Shown piece by piece: positions 16,071-25,605 of a stretch of 64,000 nucleotides of DNA. The position numbers and the translations under genes are program-made. A model generated the notes under the pieces. The model had not been told where the DNA came from. It searched no databases and saw only the letters and a program-made list of their open reading frames with translations. Source of the stretch: JAGDVO01 sp964590075 [NCBI: uncultured Aquificales bacterium] (GTDB lineage Bacteria; Thermosulfidibacterota; Thermosulfidibacteria; Thermosulfidibacterales); NCBI GenBank assembly GCA_964590075.1, contig CAZPXS010000001.1, positions 278,752 through 342,751 on the forward strand, given 5' to 3'. Each line of letters starts with the position of its first letter. Positions within the stretch are counted from its first letter, which is position 1.

Positions 16071-18865
16071 TGGATTATAGAGAGACTCTAAACCTACCTA
16101 AAACCGATTTTCCGATGAAGGCTAACCTTGCAAAGAAAGAGCCCGATATTCTTAAGAAGTGGTACGATGATAATATCTATTTTAAGATCCTGGAGTCGAG
16201 AAAAGATTGTCCTACCTTCATACTACACGATGGCCCTCCCTATGCTAATGGTAATATCCACATAGGCCATGCCCTTAACAAGATACTCAAGGATTTCGTT
16301 TTAAAATCAAGGACCATGATGGGATATAGAACCCCCTTTGTTCCAGGTTGGGACTGCCACGGTTTACCTATAGAGCACCAGGTGGATAAGGAGCTTGGTC
16401 CAAAGAAGAAGGAACTAACCAAAGATGCGATAAGAAAGATTTGTAGAGAGTATGCGAATAAATACATAAACATACAGAGGGAAGAGTTTAAAAGACTAGG
16501 TGTTTTTGGTGATTGGGACAATCCGTATATTACAATGGATTACGATTATGAGGCCGAAATTGTACTTGAGCTTGGGAAGTGTTTTGAGAGAGGTTTAGTT
16601 TATAGAGGAGCAAAACCCGTTTTTTGGTGTATAAGTTGTGTTACTGCCTTGGCTGAGGCTGAGGTCGAGTATGATGAACATGAGTCTCTCTCCGTTTATG
16701 TGAAGTTTAGGTGTAAGGATGAGTTTAGAAAAGTTTTCCCTGAACTTAATGAGATCGATAAACCTGCCTATGTGGTTATATGGACGACTACACCTTGGAC
16801 CCTTCCGGCTAATTTGGCTATAGCTGTTCATCCCGAGTATTATTATTCACTGGTTGATGTGGGTGATGAACTATACATTCTTGCCGATGGACTTGTGGAG
16901 GAGTGTCTTGGCAAGTTTGGAAAGGAAGGTAAGATCATTAGGAAGGTAAAGGGAGCTGAACTTGAGAATTTAAGGTGTGAGCATCCCTTTGAGAATAGGG
17001 ATTCCGTTATTATAGTTGCTGACTTCGTTACATTGGTACAGGGTACAGGCTGTGTCCATATAGCTCCTGGTCACGGAGAGGAGGATTATCTGGTAGGATT
17101 GAAGTATGGGCTGGATGTTTATAACCCAGTTGATGATCATGGGTGTTTTGATAATACTGTTACCTACTTTAAGGGTGAGAATATATGGCAGGCTAATCCA
17201 AAGATAGTCGAGCTTCTTAAGGAGAAGAACGCTCTTATATTATCCGAGATGGTAAGTCATTCCTACCCCCATTGTTGGAGATGTAAAAATCCCGTTATAT
17301 TTAGGGCAACTCCCCAGTGGTTTATCTCGATGGACAGGAATAACCTTAGAACGAGATGCCTTGAAGAGATAGATAGGGTAAAATGGATCCCCGATTGGGG
17401 TAGGATAAGGATAAGAGATATGGTTGAGAAACGCCCCGATTGGTGTATATCGAGGCAGAGGGCTTGGGGGGTTCCTATAACGGTAGTTTATTGTAAAAAT
17501 TGTGGATACATACACGCTGATAGGGAACTTTTCGAGAGAGTTGCTGAGCTTACAAGGTTAGAAGGTGCTGATGTATGGTTTGTAAGACCGGTTGAGGATT
17601 TTCTTCCCAAGGATTTTAAATGTCCCAAGTGTGGTGGCAATGAGTTTGATAAGGAGGATGATATACTCGATGTGTGGTTTGACTCCGGAGTTAGCCATGC
17701 GGTTGTACTTGAGAAGAGGGAGGATCTTGGCTGGCCAAGTGATCTTTATCTTGAGGGTAGTGATCAACATAGAGGCTGGTTCCAGAGTAGTTTAATAGCT
17801 AGTGTCGCTACAAGGGATAAGGCCCCCTATAGATCCGTTCTCACCCATGGTTTTGTGGTTGATGGACAGGGTAGGAAGATGTCTAAGTCACTAGGTAACG
17901 TGATTTCCCCCCAGGAAGTTATAGAAGCTTATGGTGCCGATATATTAAGGCTATGGGTTGCAGCTGAGGATTATACCGAAGACGTTAGACTATCGAAGGA
18001 GATATTGAACAGATTGGTAGATTCCTACAGGAAGATAAGAAACACTATAAGGTTTATGTTGGCTAATCTTTACGACTTCGATCCGGAAAATGATAGCCTC
18101 AATTTCGATAGGATGCTCGAGATGGATAGATGGATAGTAAGTAGATTTTCGAAAATCGCAAAGAGAGTGTTGGAAGCTTACGATAACTACCTCTTTTATA
18201 GAGTTTTCCATTTGATACATAACTTCTGTAACGTGGATTTATCCTCAATATATCTCGATATAGCTAAGGAAAGGCTATACATCCATGGCAAAGAATCCCT
18301 GTATAGGAGATCTGCACAGACCGCGATATATATTATTGTGAGAAATATGTTAAAGTTGCTTGCTCCTATTCTCTCCTTTACTATGGAAGAGGCCTGGCAG
18401 TATTTACCCAAGAAGGAAGGGGATATGGAATCTATACATCTTGAGTATTTCCCCAGGGATGGTGAAATACCTGTTGATGAGGTATTGGAGGAGAGGTGGA
18501 ATAAACTCCTTGATATAAGAAGGGAAGTCAACAGGGCTCTTGAGATTGCAAGAAACAACGGTTTGATAAAACATTCCTACGATGCCAGAGTCATAATCTA
18601 CGTGGAGGATGATAATATCGAGGAGTTTATAAGGTCCTTCGATAGTTGGGTGTTAAGGGAATTTCTGATAGTCTCTCAGGTTGATGTTGTAAGGGGTGAG
18701 GGGGGGATTAAATCCGAGGAGATTAAGGGACTTTCCGTTGAGGTTACTCCTGCGCTTGGTAAGAAGTGTGTAAGGTGTTGGGTGTTTTCCGAAACTGTGG
18801 GTAGCGATGCTGATCATCCCGAAATTTGTGAAAGATGTGTAAGGGTATTAAAGGGTGAGCTCTAA
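16070..18865 (+). CDS. ileS: isoleucyl-tRNA synthetase
   Basis: Charges tRNA-Ile. The 931-residue class I enzyme has the HIGH motif as NGNIHIGHALNK near residue 60-70, the editing domain with WTTTPWTLPANLAIAVHP near 235-255, the KMSKS motif as GRKMSKSLGN near 602, and a C-terminal zinc finger with two CxxC-type pairs (KCVRCWVF and ICERCVRVL). This is the bacterial IleS type 1 form with the zinc tail. Start codon overlaps the preceding stop and its end overlaps lspA by 11 bases. The ileS-lspA order is common in bacteria. Confidence 0.97.
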   Translation: MDYRETLNLPKTDFPMKANLAKKEPDILKKWYDDNIYFKILESRKDCPTFILHDGPPYANGNIHIGHALNKILKDFVLKSRTMMGYRTPFVPGWDCHGLPIEHQVDKELGPKKKELTKDAIRKICREYANKYINIQREEFKRLGVFGDWDNPYITMDYDYEAEIVLELGKCFERGLVYRGAKPVFWCISCVTALAEAEVEYDEHESLSVYVKFRCKDEFRKVFPELNEIDKPAYVVIWTTTPWTLPANLAIAVHPEYYYSLVDVGDELYILADGLVEECLGKFGKEGKIIRKVKGAELENLRCEHPFENRDSVIIVADFVTLVQGTGCVHIAPGHGEEDYLVGLKYGLDVYNPVDDHGCFDNTVTYFKGENIWQANPKIVELLKEKNALILSEMVSHSYPHCWRCKNPVIFRATPQWFISMDRNNLRTRCLEEIDRVKWIPDWGRIRIRDMVEKRPDWCISRQRAWGVPITVVYCKNCGYIHADRELFERVAELTRLEGADVWFVRPVEDFLPKDFKCPKCGGNEFDKEDDILDVWFDSGVSHAVVLEKREDLGWPSDLYLEGSDQHRGWFQSSLIASVATRDKAPYRSVLTHGFVVDGQGRKMSKSLGNVISPQEVIEAYGADILRLWVAAEDYTEDVRLSKEILNRLVDSYRKIRNTIRFMLANLYDFDPENDSLNFDRMLEMDRWIVSRFSKIAKRVLEAYDNYLFYRVFHLIHNFCNVDLSSIYLDIAKERLYIHGKESLYRRSAQTAIYIIVRNMLKLLAPILSFTMEEAWQYLPKKEGDMESIHLEYFPRDGEIPVDEVLEERWNKLLDIRREVNRALEIARNNGLIKHSYDARVIIYVEDDNIEEFIRSFDSWVLREFLIVSQVDVVRGEGGIKSEEIKGLSVEVTPALGKKCVRCWVFSETVGSDADHPEICERCVRVLKGEL

Positions 18866-19307
18866 GATCTACTTCTGGATAACGAGTGTAGTTATATTTG
18901 TTTTGGATAGGTTGACCAAAGTATGGGTTTTGAACAATCTCGTAGGAAAAGAGATAAAACTGACTTCCTTTCTTAACCTGATATTTGTTGGCAATAGAGG
19001 TATAGTTTTTGGTATCGGTAATAGTTATAGAAGTTCCTGGACTTTTGTATTTGCCTCGGTAATGGCTATAATAGTTGTTTTTTTACTATTCCGGAGGCTT
19101 AGGTCGGCGGACAGATACCTTTTCGTTTCTCTCGGAATGATACTTGGAGGGGGGTTGGGGAATCTTGTCGATAGGGTGATATATGGTTATGTTGTGGATT
19201 TTATAGATTTTCATATAGGTAACTACCACTGGCCTGCCTTCAATGTAGCCGATACGTTTATAGTGGTTGGTGTGTTACTATTTCTCTTAAGATGGAAGGG
19301 GGGTTAA
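18855..19307 (+). CDS. lspA: lipoprotein signal peptidase
   Basis: Inner-membrane aspartic protease that removes signal peptides from diacylated prolipoproteins. The 150-residue protein has four membrane helices and the catalytic Asp motifs GGGLGNLVDRV and YVVDFIDF, with FNVADTFI near the end. The start is GTG, overlapping ileS. The next gene, lgt, encodes the enzyme acting one step earlier, which makes this a small lipoprotein-maturation cassette. Confidence 0.95.
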   Translation: MSSKIYFWITSVVIFVLDRLTKVWVLNNLVGKEIKLTSFLNLIFVGNRGIVFGIGNSYRSSWTFVFASVMAIIVVFLLFRRLRSADRYLFVSLGMILGGGLGNLVDRVIYGYVVDFIDFHIGNYHWPAFNVADTFIVVGVLLFLLRWKGG

Positions 19308-19310
19308 AAG

Positions 19311-20075
19311 GTGCATCCCTATGTAGATTTAGGCTTCATCAAGTTACCATCCTATGGTTTGATGCTTGCCATAGCTTTTTTTGCTTCCCTTATGGTTGGC
19401 ATGAGAAGGGCGGAAAGTAGAGGTATAAGTAGGGAGTATATAGCGGAGTTAGCCTTTTGGGTTGTTCTGTTTGGTATAGCAGGTGGTAGACTATACTTTG
19501 TGTTAGAACATTACGGTGATTATGTCCATAGGCCCTGGAGGATATTTTTTCTATGGGAAGGCGGGTTAGGAATATATGGGGCTTTGCTATCGGGATTTAT
19601 CGCTGGGGTTATTTATGTAAGGAAAAGGGGGCTTTCTTTTTTGAAGACTTCGGATGTGACCTTTTCGGTTTTACCTCTAGGGCAGGGTATAGGTAGGATT
19701 GGTTGTTTTTTAGCTGGTTGCTGTTACGGTGCACCATGTGAATGCCCGGTTGGTGTTGTTTTTAAGGATCCACATTCACTTGCTCCTATAGGTGTAAGGC
19801 TTTACCCAACCCAGCTATTCGAGTCTTTAGCCGGATTTGTTATATTTCTGATACTCTCCTTTCTCTTTAATAGAGTAAAGGAGGAAGGATTGATAACTTC
19901 CCTTTATATGATACTATATGGACTTGCCAGATTTACTATAGAATTCTATAGGGGTGACACAAGAAGCTATATAGGACCCATATCAACTCCTCAGTTTTTC
20001 TCGTTGTTTTTTATTTTTGTAGGGATATTACTATTAGTTTACATAAAATACAAAAGATCTGTAAAGAAATGGTAA
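19311..20075 (+). CDS. lgt: prolipoprotein diacylglyceryl transferase
   Basis: Transfers diacylglycerol to the lipobox Cys of prolipoproteins. The 254-residue protein has about seven hydrophobic helices. Conserved parts include IKLPSYGLMLAIAFFASLMV, GGLGIYGALLSGFIAG and the signature region LGQGIGRIGCFLAGCCYG, followed by YPTQLFESL and GLARFTIEFYRGD. The start is GTG. The GCCYGAPCECPVG variant with clustered Cys replaces the classical GRxGNF(I/C)NxE core and is shared by many non-enteric Lgt proteins. Its end overlaps plsC by seven bases. Confidence 0.92.
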   Translation: MHPYVDLGFIKLPSYGLMLAIAFFASLMVGMRRAESRGISREYIAELAFWVVLFGIAGGRLYFVLEHYGDYVHRPWRIFFLWEGGLGIYGALLSGFIAGVIYVRKRGLSFLKTSDVTFSVLPLGQGIGRIGCFLAGCCYGAPCECPVGVVFKDPHSLAPIGVRLYPTQLFESLAGFVIFLILSFLFNRVKEEGLITSLYMILYGLARFTIEFYRGDTRSYIGPISTPQFFSLFFIFVGILLLVYIKYKRSVKKW

Positions 20076-20776
20076 GAACTGTTCTTTTCTGGTTAGTTTG
20101 TTCCTTAATAGTTCTGACTCTTGGTCCTATATTTATAATAGTTGGTTGTTTTGATAAAAGTAAAAAGATCACGGATAAGATAGCCTGTTTTTGGGTTAAA
20201 ACTCTCATACTAGTATCCGGTATAAAAATTGAAATTGAGGATAAAGAAAAATTGAAGCTTTTTGATCAGTTTATCATAGTTTCTAACCATATAAGCTATT
20301 TTGATGTTTTTGTTCTCATATACATTTTGAATAAGGTTCCACACTTTCTTGCAAAGAAGGAACTTTTTAGGATACCTATATTTGGTTGGTGTTTGAGGGT
20401 TGCCGATGTTATTGAGATAGATAGGGAAAATCCAGCTGTTGCTTTAGAGTCCATAGGAAGGGCCTTAAGTAAGGGATTAAATAAACCTATAGTTATCTAC
20501 CCTGAGGGGACAAGATCGATTACTGGAAAGTTACAAAATTTCAGAAAAAAGGGTTTAAAGCTACTATTTAAAACGGGTTTACCTATAGTTCCTATTGTTT
20601 TTATAGGTACTAGAGAGGTTATGCCAAAAGGTTCTTACAGGGTGAAACCTAATTTGGTTAGGGTTTTTGTGTTAGATCCTATCTATCCCGATGTTGAGTT
20701 AGAGAGGCTTGATGAGGATAGATTGATAGATATGATAAGAGATAGAATGGATACTATAGTTAGTCGTTACTATTAG
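20069..20776 (+). CDS. plsC: 1-acyl-sn-glycerol-3-phosphate acyltransferase
   Basis: Acylates lysophosphatidate to phosphatidate. The 235-residue protein has one N-terminal membrane helix (about 4-25) and the acyltransferase motifs NHISYFD (NHxxxxD), the middle block FRIPIFGW, YPEGTRS (EGTR) and the IVPIVFIG segment. Starts with ATG inside the end of lgt. Its 3' end overlaps the convergent phosphatidyltransferase gene by 17 bases, leaving no space for a separate terminator. Confidence 0.93.
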   Translation: MVRTVLFWLVCSLIVLTLGPIFIIVGCFDKSKKITDKIACFWVKTLILVSGIKIEIEDKEKLKLFDQFIIVSNHISYFDVFVLIYILNKVPHFLAKKELFRIPIFGWCLRVADVIEIDRENPAVALESIGRALSKGLNKPIVIYPEGTRSITGKLQNFRKKGLKLLFKTGLPIVPIVFIGTREVMPKGSYRVKPNLVRVFVLDPIYPDVELERLDEDRLIDMIRDRMDTIVSRYY

Positions 20777-21344
20777 TAGTGTTTTTGTAGGTGTGGTAGA
20801 TCCTCTGGAGGATGGTTATACTACCGAGAGTCACTATCAGTATAAGGGCAATTTTCATGAAGTTGAAGAAGGAAGCGAGAATAATTAGAATGATTCTTTC
20901 TGCCCTTTCCATAATACCAACCTTACAACTTTCTATTATACATTCCGCTCTTGCTCTTGTGTAACTTATGGTGTAGGAGACTATTAGTGCTAAGAGGCTC
21001 AAGAGTAAGAGTTCCTTGTCGTTATTATCGAAGGCATAGATAGATAGTCCCATAAATATGGCAGAATCGGACAATCTATCTATAGTGGAATCAAGGAATC
21101 CACCGAATTTGGAAACCTTTCTGCTTACCCTTGCAAGGTTTCCGTCTATTAGATCGCATATCCCGCCTATTATAAGTACTATACCTCCGATCGAGAAATA
21201 GCCTTTGCTGTAGAAAAAGGCACTTATTAGGGTAATCACAAATCCAAGTATTGTAACTATATTCGGACTTAGGTTATACTTCTCCAGTGTATAGGAAATC
21301 GGCTCTAAAAATTTTTCCACGTAGGGCTTCAAGTTACTGAGCAA
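20760..21344 (-). CDS. CDP-alcohol phosphatidyltransferase family protein
   Basis: Membrane enzyme that transfers a phosphatidyl group from CDP-diacylglycerol to an alcohol. The 194-residue protein has about six helices and the full signature D-x2-DG-x2-AR-x8-G-x3-D-x3-D, read as CDLIDGNLARV then GGFLDSTIDRLSD. The acceptor alcohol (glycerol phosphate, serine, inositol phosphate) cannot be fixed from sequence. It is the last gene of the polyamine operon, two bases after speE, which is an odd partner; it may simply ride on that transcript, next to plsC on the opposite strand. Confidence 0.88.
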   Translation of the reverse strand: MLSNLKPYVEKFLEPISYTLEKYNLSPNIVTILGFVITLISAFFYSKGYFSIGGIVLIIGGICDLIDGNLARVSRKVSKFGGFLDSTIDRLSDSAIFMGLSIYAFDNNDKELLLLSLLALIVSYTISYTRARAECIIESCKVGIMERAERIILIILASFFNFMKIALILIVTLGSITILQRIYHTYKNTTNSND

Positions 21345-21346
21345 GC

Positions 21347-22177
21347 TTAAATACCCTTTTTAAGGTAGTTGGGTAGGGCAAAGGCTCCTTTGTGTATTTC
21401 AAAGTTGTAGTATTTTAGGTTTGTCACTATCTTATGGTCTTCCCTTACTGGACCTATACTGGGATCGTATTTTTTTGAACCGATGGTAAATGACCATAAA
21501 CCGCCGTACATTGGTACTCCAGCTATGTATGTCCTTGCTATGGGGAAGATCATAGATATGTTTCTATAGACCCTTGAGATCAGATCCTGCTGGAAATAGG
21601 GTGATCCTGATTGGACGTTTAATATCCCATCATCCTTTAGAGCCCTGTAACAGGAGTTATAAAAATCACTCTCGAAAAGTCCTACGGCTGGTCCAACGGG
21701 ATCGGTTGAATCCACAATTATTATATCGAAACTATTTTCCTCGCATTCCCTTAGGAACTTTATACCATCCTGAATAAGGATCTTAGTTTTTGGATTCTTT
21801 AGATCCTTCGCTAATTGTGGGAAATACTCTTCGGCGAGTTCAATCACCATTTCATCTATTTCAACAAGGTATACTTCTTTTACAACTTCGTGCCTCAATA
21901 TTTCTCTTACGGTTCCCCCGTCTCCTCCCCCTATTACAAGTACCCTCTCGGGATTTGGATGACTGAAGAGAGGCACATGAACTATCATTTCATGATATGT
22001 GAACTCGTCTCTCTCCGTAAACATAACCGCACCATCGATCACCATCACCTTACCATGATCCATGCTCTCGAATATTTCGATCTTCTGGTACGGCGATTCC
22101 CTATGGCATTTTATCTCCTTGATCCTGAAGAATGCCCCCCATCCCTTTGTATACTCTTCAAAGAATATAAAATTCAC
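21347..22177 (-). CDS. speE: spermidine synthase-type aminopropyltransferase
   Basis: Transfers the aminopropyl group of decarboxylated SAM to an amine acceptor. The 276-residue protein has the N-terminal beta domain ([20 protein letters not shown]), the Rossmann core with [19 protein letters not shown], the acidic YLVEID and the [18 protein letters not shown] loop with the catalytic Asp. The start is GTG with AGGAGG seven bases upstream. With a pyruvoyl arginine decarboxylase next to it and no agmatinase or ornithine decarboxylase in sight, the acceptor may be agmatine instead of putrescine, as in Thermus and Thermococcales. Confidence 0.94.
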   Translation of the reverse strand: MNFIFFEEYTKGWGAFFRIKEIKCHRESPYQKIEIFESMDHGKVMVIDGAVMFTERDEFTYHEMIVHVPLFSHPNPERVLVIGGGDGGTVREILRHEVVKEVYLVEIDEMVIELAEEYFPQLAKDLKNPKTKILIQDGIKFLRECEENSFDIIIVDSTDPVGPAVGLFESDFYNSCYRALKDDGILNVQSGSPYFQQDLISRVYRNISMIFPIARTYIAGVPMYGGLWSFTIGSKKYDPSIGPVREDHKIVTNLKYYNFEIHKGAFALPNYLKKGI

Positions 22178-22187
22178 AGCTTGCCTC

Positions 22188-22655
22188 CTAATCCCATAGT
22201 ACTACTGCGGCAAATACAGCTCCACATTTGATAACCGTATGTTCGATAGCTATACTTTTCACTTCCTTTATAGTTTTACCTCTCATCTTCATACCTTCTA
22301 TAGCCATAGCCTTTACGGTTTCCTCTATCTCTTCCTTTGTACCCACATTTGAGTATTCCATTATCAACCCCGGATAGTCCTCATCCTCTGGTATAGCTAT
22401 AGCAACACCGGCTGCTATTCTCTCTCCAGGGTTTTCGGAGACATAACTTGCATAAGCGACCGGTACCAGAGCGCCGTAGGGAAGTTTCACCGGTTCTATG
22501 AGCTTTGCCTTAGGAGGTAGGATACTCGACATTTTTACAAGGTTTGTATTACCAACTCCTGCATCAAGTAGAGCCCCGTCAAAGGCGTTTAGCGGTTTAA
22601 ACCCTTCCGATTTTCCGGCTACAAGGAAATACTTTGTAGGCGTCTTGAAAACCAT
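22188..22655 (-). CDS. pyruvoyl-dependent arginine decarboxylase
   Basis: Converts arginine to agmatine. The 155-residue proenzyme has the self-cleavage site in [11 protein letters not shown]; the bond between Ser43 and Ser44 would break and Ser44 become the pyruvoyl group. Other family features are [27 protein letters not shown], the [13 protein letters not shown] segment and the C-terminal [12 protein letters not shown]. This family is common in Archaea, Chlamydiae, and scattered bacteria. It sits between speD and speE, so the operon covers arginine to spermidine-type products. ATG with GGGAGGAAGG upstream. Confidence 0.93.
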   Translation of the reverse strand: MVFKTPTKYFLVAGKSEGFKPLNAFDGALLDAGVGNTNLVKMSSILPPKAKLIEPVKLPYGALVPVAYASYVSENPGERIAAGVAIAIPEDEDYPGLIMEYSNVGTKEEIEETVKAMAIEGMKMRGKTIKEVKSIAIEHTVIKCGAVFAAVVLWD

Positions 22656-22678
22656 CCTACTTCCTTCCTCCCTATCGT

Positions 22679-23065
22679 TTATTCTTCTACCTTATAATTT
22701 AATACGGGTACGTTATGCAACTGACCTCTACTTATCTCCATGGTAAACATATGTTCAGCCTGTAGTTTTTCTTTTAGCCTTTGGAACGCTATCCATGGAT
22801 CTACAGTTTCACCGCATGTAAAGAGATCCACAGCTGCATAACCGTATTCAGGCCATGTATGAATGGCAAGGTGCGATTCTGCGATTATAACCACACCGCT
22901 TACTCCATGTGGGTTGAATAAATGGAAAACACTTTTTACTATCGTTGCCCCTGCTTCCCTTGCTGCTTCAACCATAGTTTCTTCAATCCCTACTACATCG
23001 TTCAAAGCATCCGGATTGCACCCATAAAACTCAACGAGCACATGGCGCCCTAGTCTCTTGGTCAC
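22679..23065 (-). CDS. speD: S-adenosylmethionine decarboxylase proenzyme
   Basis: Makes decarboxylated SAM, the aminopropyl donor for SpeE. The 128-residue bacterial/archaeal type proenzyme contains the processing site [13 protein letters not shown]; cleavage between Glu63 and Ser64 generates the pyruvoyl cofactor. The Cys of DLFTCG and the [16 protein letters not shown] block are the other active-site residues. GTG start with GGGAGGTG upstream. It is the first biosynthetic gene after the regulator, 24 bases downstream of it. Confidence 0.96.
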   Translation of the reverse strand: MTKRLGRHVLVEFYGCNPDALNDVVGIEETMVEAAREAGATIVKSVFHLFNPHGVSGVVIIAESHLAIHTWPEYGYAAVDLFTCGETVDPWIAFQRLKEKLQAEHMFTMEISRGQLHNVPVLNYKVEE

Positions 23066-23089
23066 TTTTACACCTCCCGTAAAATTTTT

Positions 23090-23620
23090 CTAATAGGCAA
23101 CGAGAAGTACTTCCGCTTCTTTTTTAGCTTCGTTTTTTATCTCGTAGTTACTATCGGGAAAGATGTAGAAGCAGTCTCCTTTTCTCAACATGTATATATT
23201 GTTGTTTATTGTAACCTTTACAACTCCTCTTAGGACATAGCCAAAGGCTTCTTCCACATCCCAGTCCTCGTTCGTAAGCGATCCATCGGGATCCAGATGT
23301 ACGATAATAGGGTCGAGCTCCTTATAATGTAAGCTTGGTATAGGTGTAACTATCTTTACCCCGTCCTTTTCGAACTCAACGTTCTGCCGTTCCTCCTTCT
23401 TAAAAACGAACCTTTCCGTTGTATCCATATCTTTGAAAAAGCTTGATATATCTTCGCCCAAAACATCCAGTATAGCCTTGAGTGCCGCTATGGATGGAGA
23501 GGCCTTGTCCCTCTCTATCTGCGACAAAAAGCCTTTAGTTAGACCTACTTTTTCCGCAAGCTCTTCCAATGTTAACCCTCTTGATTTTCTTAACCTTCTA
23601 AGCTTTTTCCCAATCTCCAT
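23090..23620 (-). CDS. XRE-family regulator with cupin domain, probable polyamine operon regulator
   Basis: Residues 1-62 form an XRE helix-turn-helix ([20 protein letters not shown]) and residues about 100-176 a cupin domain ([20 protein letters not shown] then [19 protein letters not shown]). This 176-residue layout is like PuuR and other polyamine or amino-acid regulators. The gene heads the minus-strand run speD, arginine decarboxylase, speE. Two perfect inverted repeats lie within 35 bases upstream of its ATG, downstream of a good promoter, so it most likely represses its own operon; the ligand may be spermidine or a related polyamine (inference). Confidence 0.88.
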   Translation of the reverse strand: MEIGKKLRRLRKSRGLTLEELAEKVGLTKGFLSQIERDKASPSIAALKAILDVLGEDISSFFKDMDTTERFVFKKEERQNVEFEKDGVKIVTPIPSLHYKELDPIIVHLDPDGSLTNEDWDVEEAFGYVLRGVVKVTINNNIYMLRKGDCFYIFPDSNYEIKNEAKKEAEVLLVAY

Positions 23621-23623
23621 CTT

Positions 23624-23654
23624 TAAACCTTCTGTTTACTAAACTTTTTGTTTA
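23624..23654 (-). promoter_or_regulatory. double operator before the polyamine regulator
   Basis: Two perfect copies of TAAAC-N5-GTTTA lie at 23624-23638 and 23640-23654, separated by one base, so their centres are 16 bases apart. They fall between the promoter and the ATG (23620), in the 5' untranslated region of the mRNA. Two adjacent palindromes with identical half-sites are best explained as a pair of sites for the XRE dimer encoded immediately downstream. Confidence 0.72.
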
Positions 23655-23670
23655 ATGGCAGTGGTAAATC

Positions 23671-23699
23671 TAAATAATCAAATAATCTATCTATGTCAA
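23671..23699 (-). promoter_or_regulatory. promoter of the polyamine operon
   Basis: Read on the minus strand, TTGACA (23699-23694) and TATTTA (23676-23671) are separated by exactly 17 bases. The predicted start is near 23664, about 45 bases upstream of the regulator ATG, and the double operator follows it. Confidence 0.65.
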
Positions 23700-23764
23700 G
23701 ACCCTCTTTTATTTTTTTGGGATTGTTGTTAAATATCTAAAGAGTAAATAGATAGGAGGTATCC

Positions 23765-24712
23765 ATGATAGCGACTGTTACCTTGAATCCGGCTATAGAT
23801 CACAATATAGAGGTGGACGAGATAAAGTTCGATGATGTAACAAAGATAAGAAGTTCCTTTATGCAGCCTGGTGGTAAGGGCATAAATGTCTCGAGGGTTA
23901 TAAATATCCTTGGAGGGCCTACCGTTGCTTATGGATTCATAGCTGGTAGAGAGGGTGGACAGCTTTCGATGCTCCTTGCGGAGGAGGGTGTTTTAAATTC
24001 CTTTATTGCTGTCAAGGGAGGATCAACGAGGGTAAATGTTATAGTTACCGAAAGATCTACAGGTAGGCAGATAAGGATGAACGGTGAGGGACCGAGGGTA
24101 GAGGTGGAGGAGTTAGAGTTACTGAAGGATAGGTTACTTAGGTTTGGTAAGGGTGGTTCTTGTGCCGTTTCTTTTATGGTATTTGCGGGAAGTATACCTC
24201 CAGGTTTGACCAAAAACGTATACAACTATTTGATAGAAGAGGTTCAATCTATAGGTATAAGGTGTGTTCTTGATGCCGATGGGGAAGCTTTAAAGTATGG
24301 GGTTAAGGCAAAACCTTTTATGATTAAACCGAATACCTATGAACTTGAGAGACTTGTGGATAAAAAGGTCGAGAAGGATGAAGACGTCATCGATTATGCG
24401 AGGAGAATAGTGGATATGGGTGTCGAGATAGTCGCTGTAACGAGAGGTGGTAAGAAGGCCTATCTCGTTGGTAGGGATTTTATTTTTGAGGGTATACCTC
24501 CGAAGATAAAGGTTGTAAGTGCGGTTGGTTCGGGCGATTCCTTCATAGGAGCCTTTCTATACGCGATATATCTCGGTAAAACCCTTGAAGAGGCCTTCAA
24601 GTGGGGTATGGCGGCGGGTGCTGCAACTGCAATGGTTCATGGAACTGGACTAATGACACTTGAGTTATTTGAGGAAATGTTGCCACAGGTTGTTGTAAAT
24701 AGGATAGAGTAG
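23765..24712 (+). CDS. PfkB-family hexose-phosphate kinase, 1-phosphofructokinase type
   Basis: Phosphorylates a sugar phosphate, probably fructose-1- or fructose-6-phosphate (or tagatose-6-phosphate). The 315-residue protein begins [19 protein letters not shown] as in the FruK/LacC group, has the [11 protein letters not shown] substrate motif near residue 37 and the C-terminal [15 protein letters not shown] anion-hole motif with the catalytic Asp. AGGAGGT site before ATG. No PTS gene is near. The adjacent fructose-bisphosphate aldolase, 11 bases downstream, argues that the product is a fructose bisphosphate used in glycolysis. Confidence 0.88.
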   Translation: MIATVTLNPAIDHNIEVDEIKFDDVTKIRSSFMQPGGKGINVSRVINILGGPTVAYGFIAGREGGQLSMLLAEEGVLNSFIAVKGGSTRVNVIVTERSTGRQIRMNGEGPRVEVEELELLKDRLLRFGKGGSCAVSFMVFAGSIPPGLTKNVYNYLIEEVQSIGIRCVLDADGEALKYGVKAKPFMIKPNTYELERLVDKKVEKDEDVIDYARRIVDMGVEIVAVTRGGKKAYLVGRDFIFEGIPPKIKVVSAVGSGDSFIGAFLYAIYLGKTLEEAFKWGMAAGAATAMVHGTGLMTLELFEEMLPQVVVNRIE

Positions 24713-24723
24713 GGAGGTGTTGT

Positions 24724-25605
24724 ATGGAATTTATGGGTTGCTCTATGGGTAAGAGAACGCGTCTATTTAGGTTGTTCTACATATTTGGTCCGGGTAATGG
24801 GAAAACAATGCTACTACCTATAGATCAGGGATTGGAGCACGGTCCGGTTGATTTTGTAACCAATCCTCAGGCTTCGAATCCCGAGTATCAGATAAAGATA
24901 GCTATAGAAGGTGGTTACTCGGGTATAGTGATGCATATAGGTTTGGCGGAGAAGTATCTTTCCAGCTATAGTGGACTCTTACCACTTATTCTTAAGATAA
25001 ACGGTAAGACGAACATACCACCTGAGGATGAGGCCTTTTCGCCCTTGACCGCTAGGGTGGAGGATGCGGTGAGGCTTGGTGCTGAGGCTATAGGTTATAC
25101 CCTTTACGTTGGTTCATCGAGACAGGACGATGATTTCAAACAGTTTATGGAGGTTAGGAGAGAAGCTGAACGTTATGGTATGCCAGTGATCGTTTGGGCT
25201 TATCCAAGAGGCAGATACGTGGAAGCTAAGGGTGGAAAGAACTCCCTATACGCGGTAGACTATGCTGCTAGGGTAGCTGTGGAACTTGGGGCAGACGTGA
25301 TAAAGTTAAATATGCCAGTTCTTGATCCTGCGAGGGCTCATGAGTTACCTTCACCCTATAACAAGTGGGTTTTGGAAATGTCGGAATTTGATGCTATGAA
25401 GAAAGTAATAGAGACTGCAGGTAAAGTTCCAGTTATAGTTGCTGGTGGCGAGAAGGTGAACGATGCGGAGTTACTTGAGAAGGCTCGTATAGCCGTTGAA
25501 GCTGGTGCTCGTGGTTTCATATTTGGTAGAAACATCTGGCAAAGGAGGTTTTCCGACGCTTTAGAGATATCTAAGAAGCTAAGACAGATACTAACGGGAG
25601 AGTAG
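24724..25605 (+). CDS. class I (DhnA-type) fructose-bisphosphate aldolase
   Basis: Splits fructose-1,6-bisphosphate through a Schiff-base Lys. The 293-residue protein is of the archaeal/DhnA type: [14 protein letters not shown] near the N-terminus, [23 protein letters not shown] and ADVIKLNMP, whose Lys is the Schiff-base residue; the phosphate site is [13 protein letters not shown] plus [13 protein letters not shown]. The start ATG has GGGAGGTG at 24713-24720. Paired with the upstream PfkB kinase. Its 3' end overlaps the convergent ubiA by 15 bases. Some family members are ADH synthases of the aromatic pathway, but the kinase partner favours aldolase. Confidence 0.87.
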   Translation: MEFMGCSMGKRTRLFRLFYIFGPGNGKTMLLPIDQGLEHGPVDFVTNPQASNPEYQIKIAIEGGYSGIVMHIGLAEKYLSSYSGLLPLILKINGKTNIPPEDEAFSPLTARVEDAVRLGAEAIGYTLYVGSSRQDDDFKQFMEVRREAERYGMPVIVWAYPRGRYVEAKGGKNSLYAVDYAARVAVELGADVIKLNMPVLDPARAHELPSPYNKWVLEMSEFDAMKKVIETAGKVPVIVAGGEKVNDAELLEKARIAVEAGARGFIFGRNIWQRRFSDALEISKKLRQILTGE

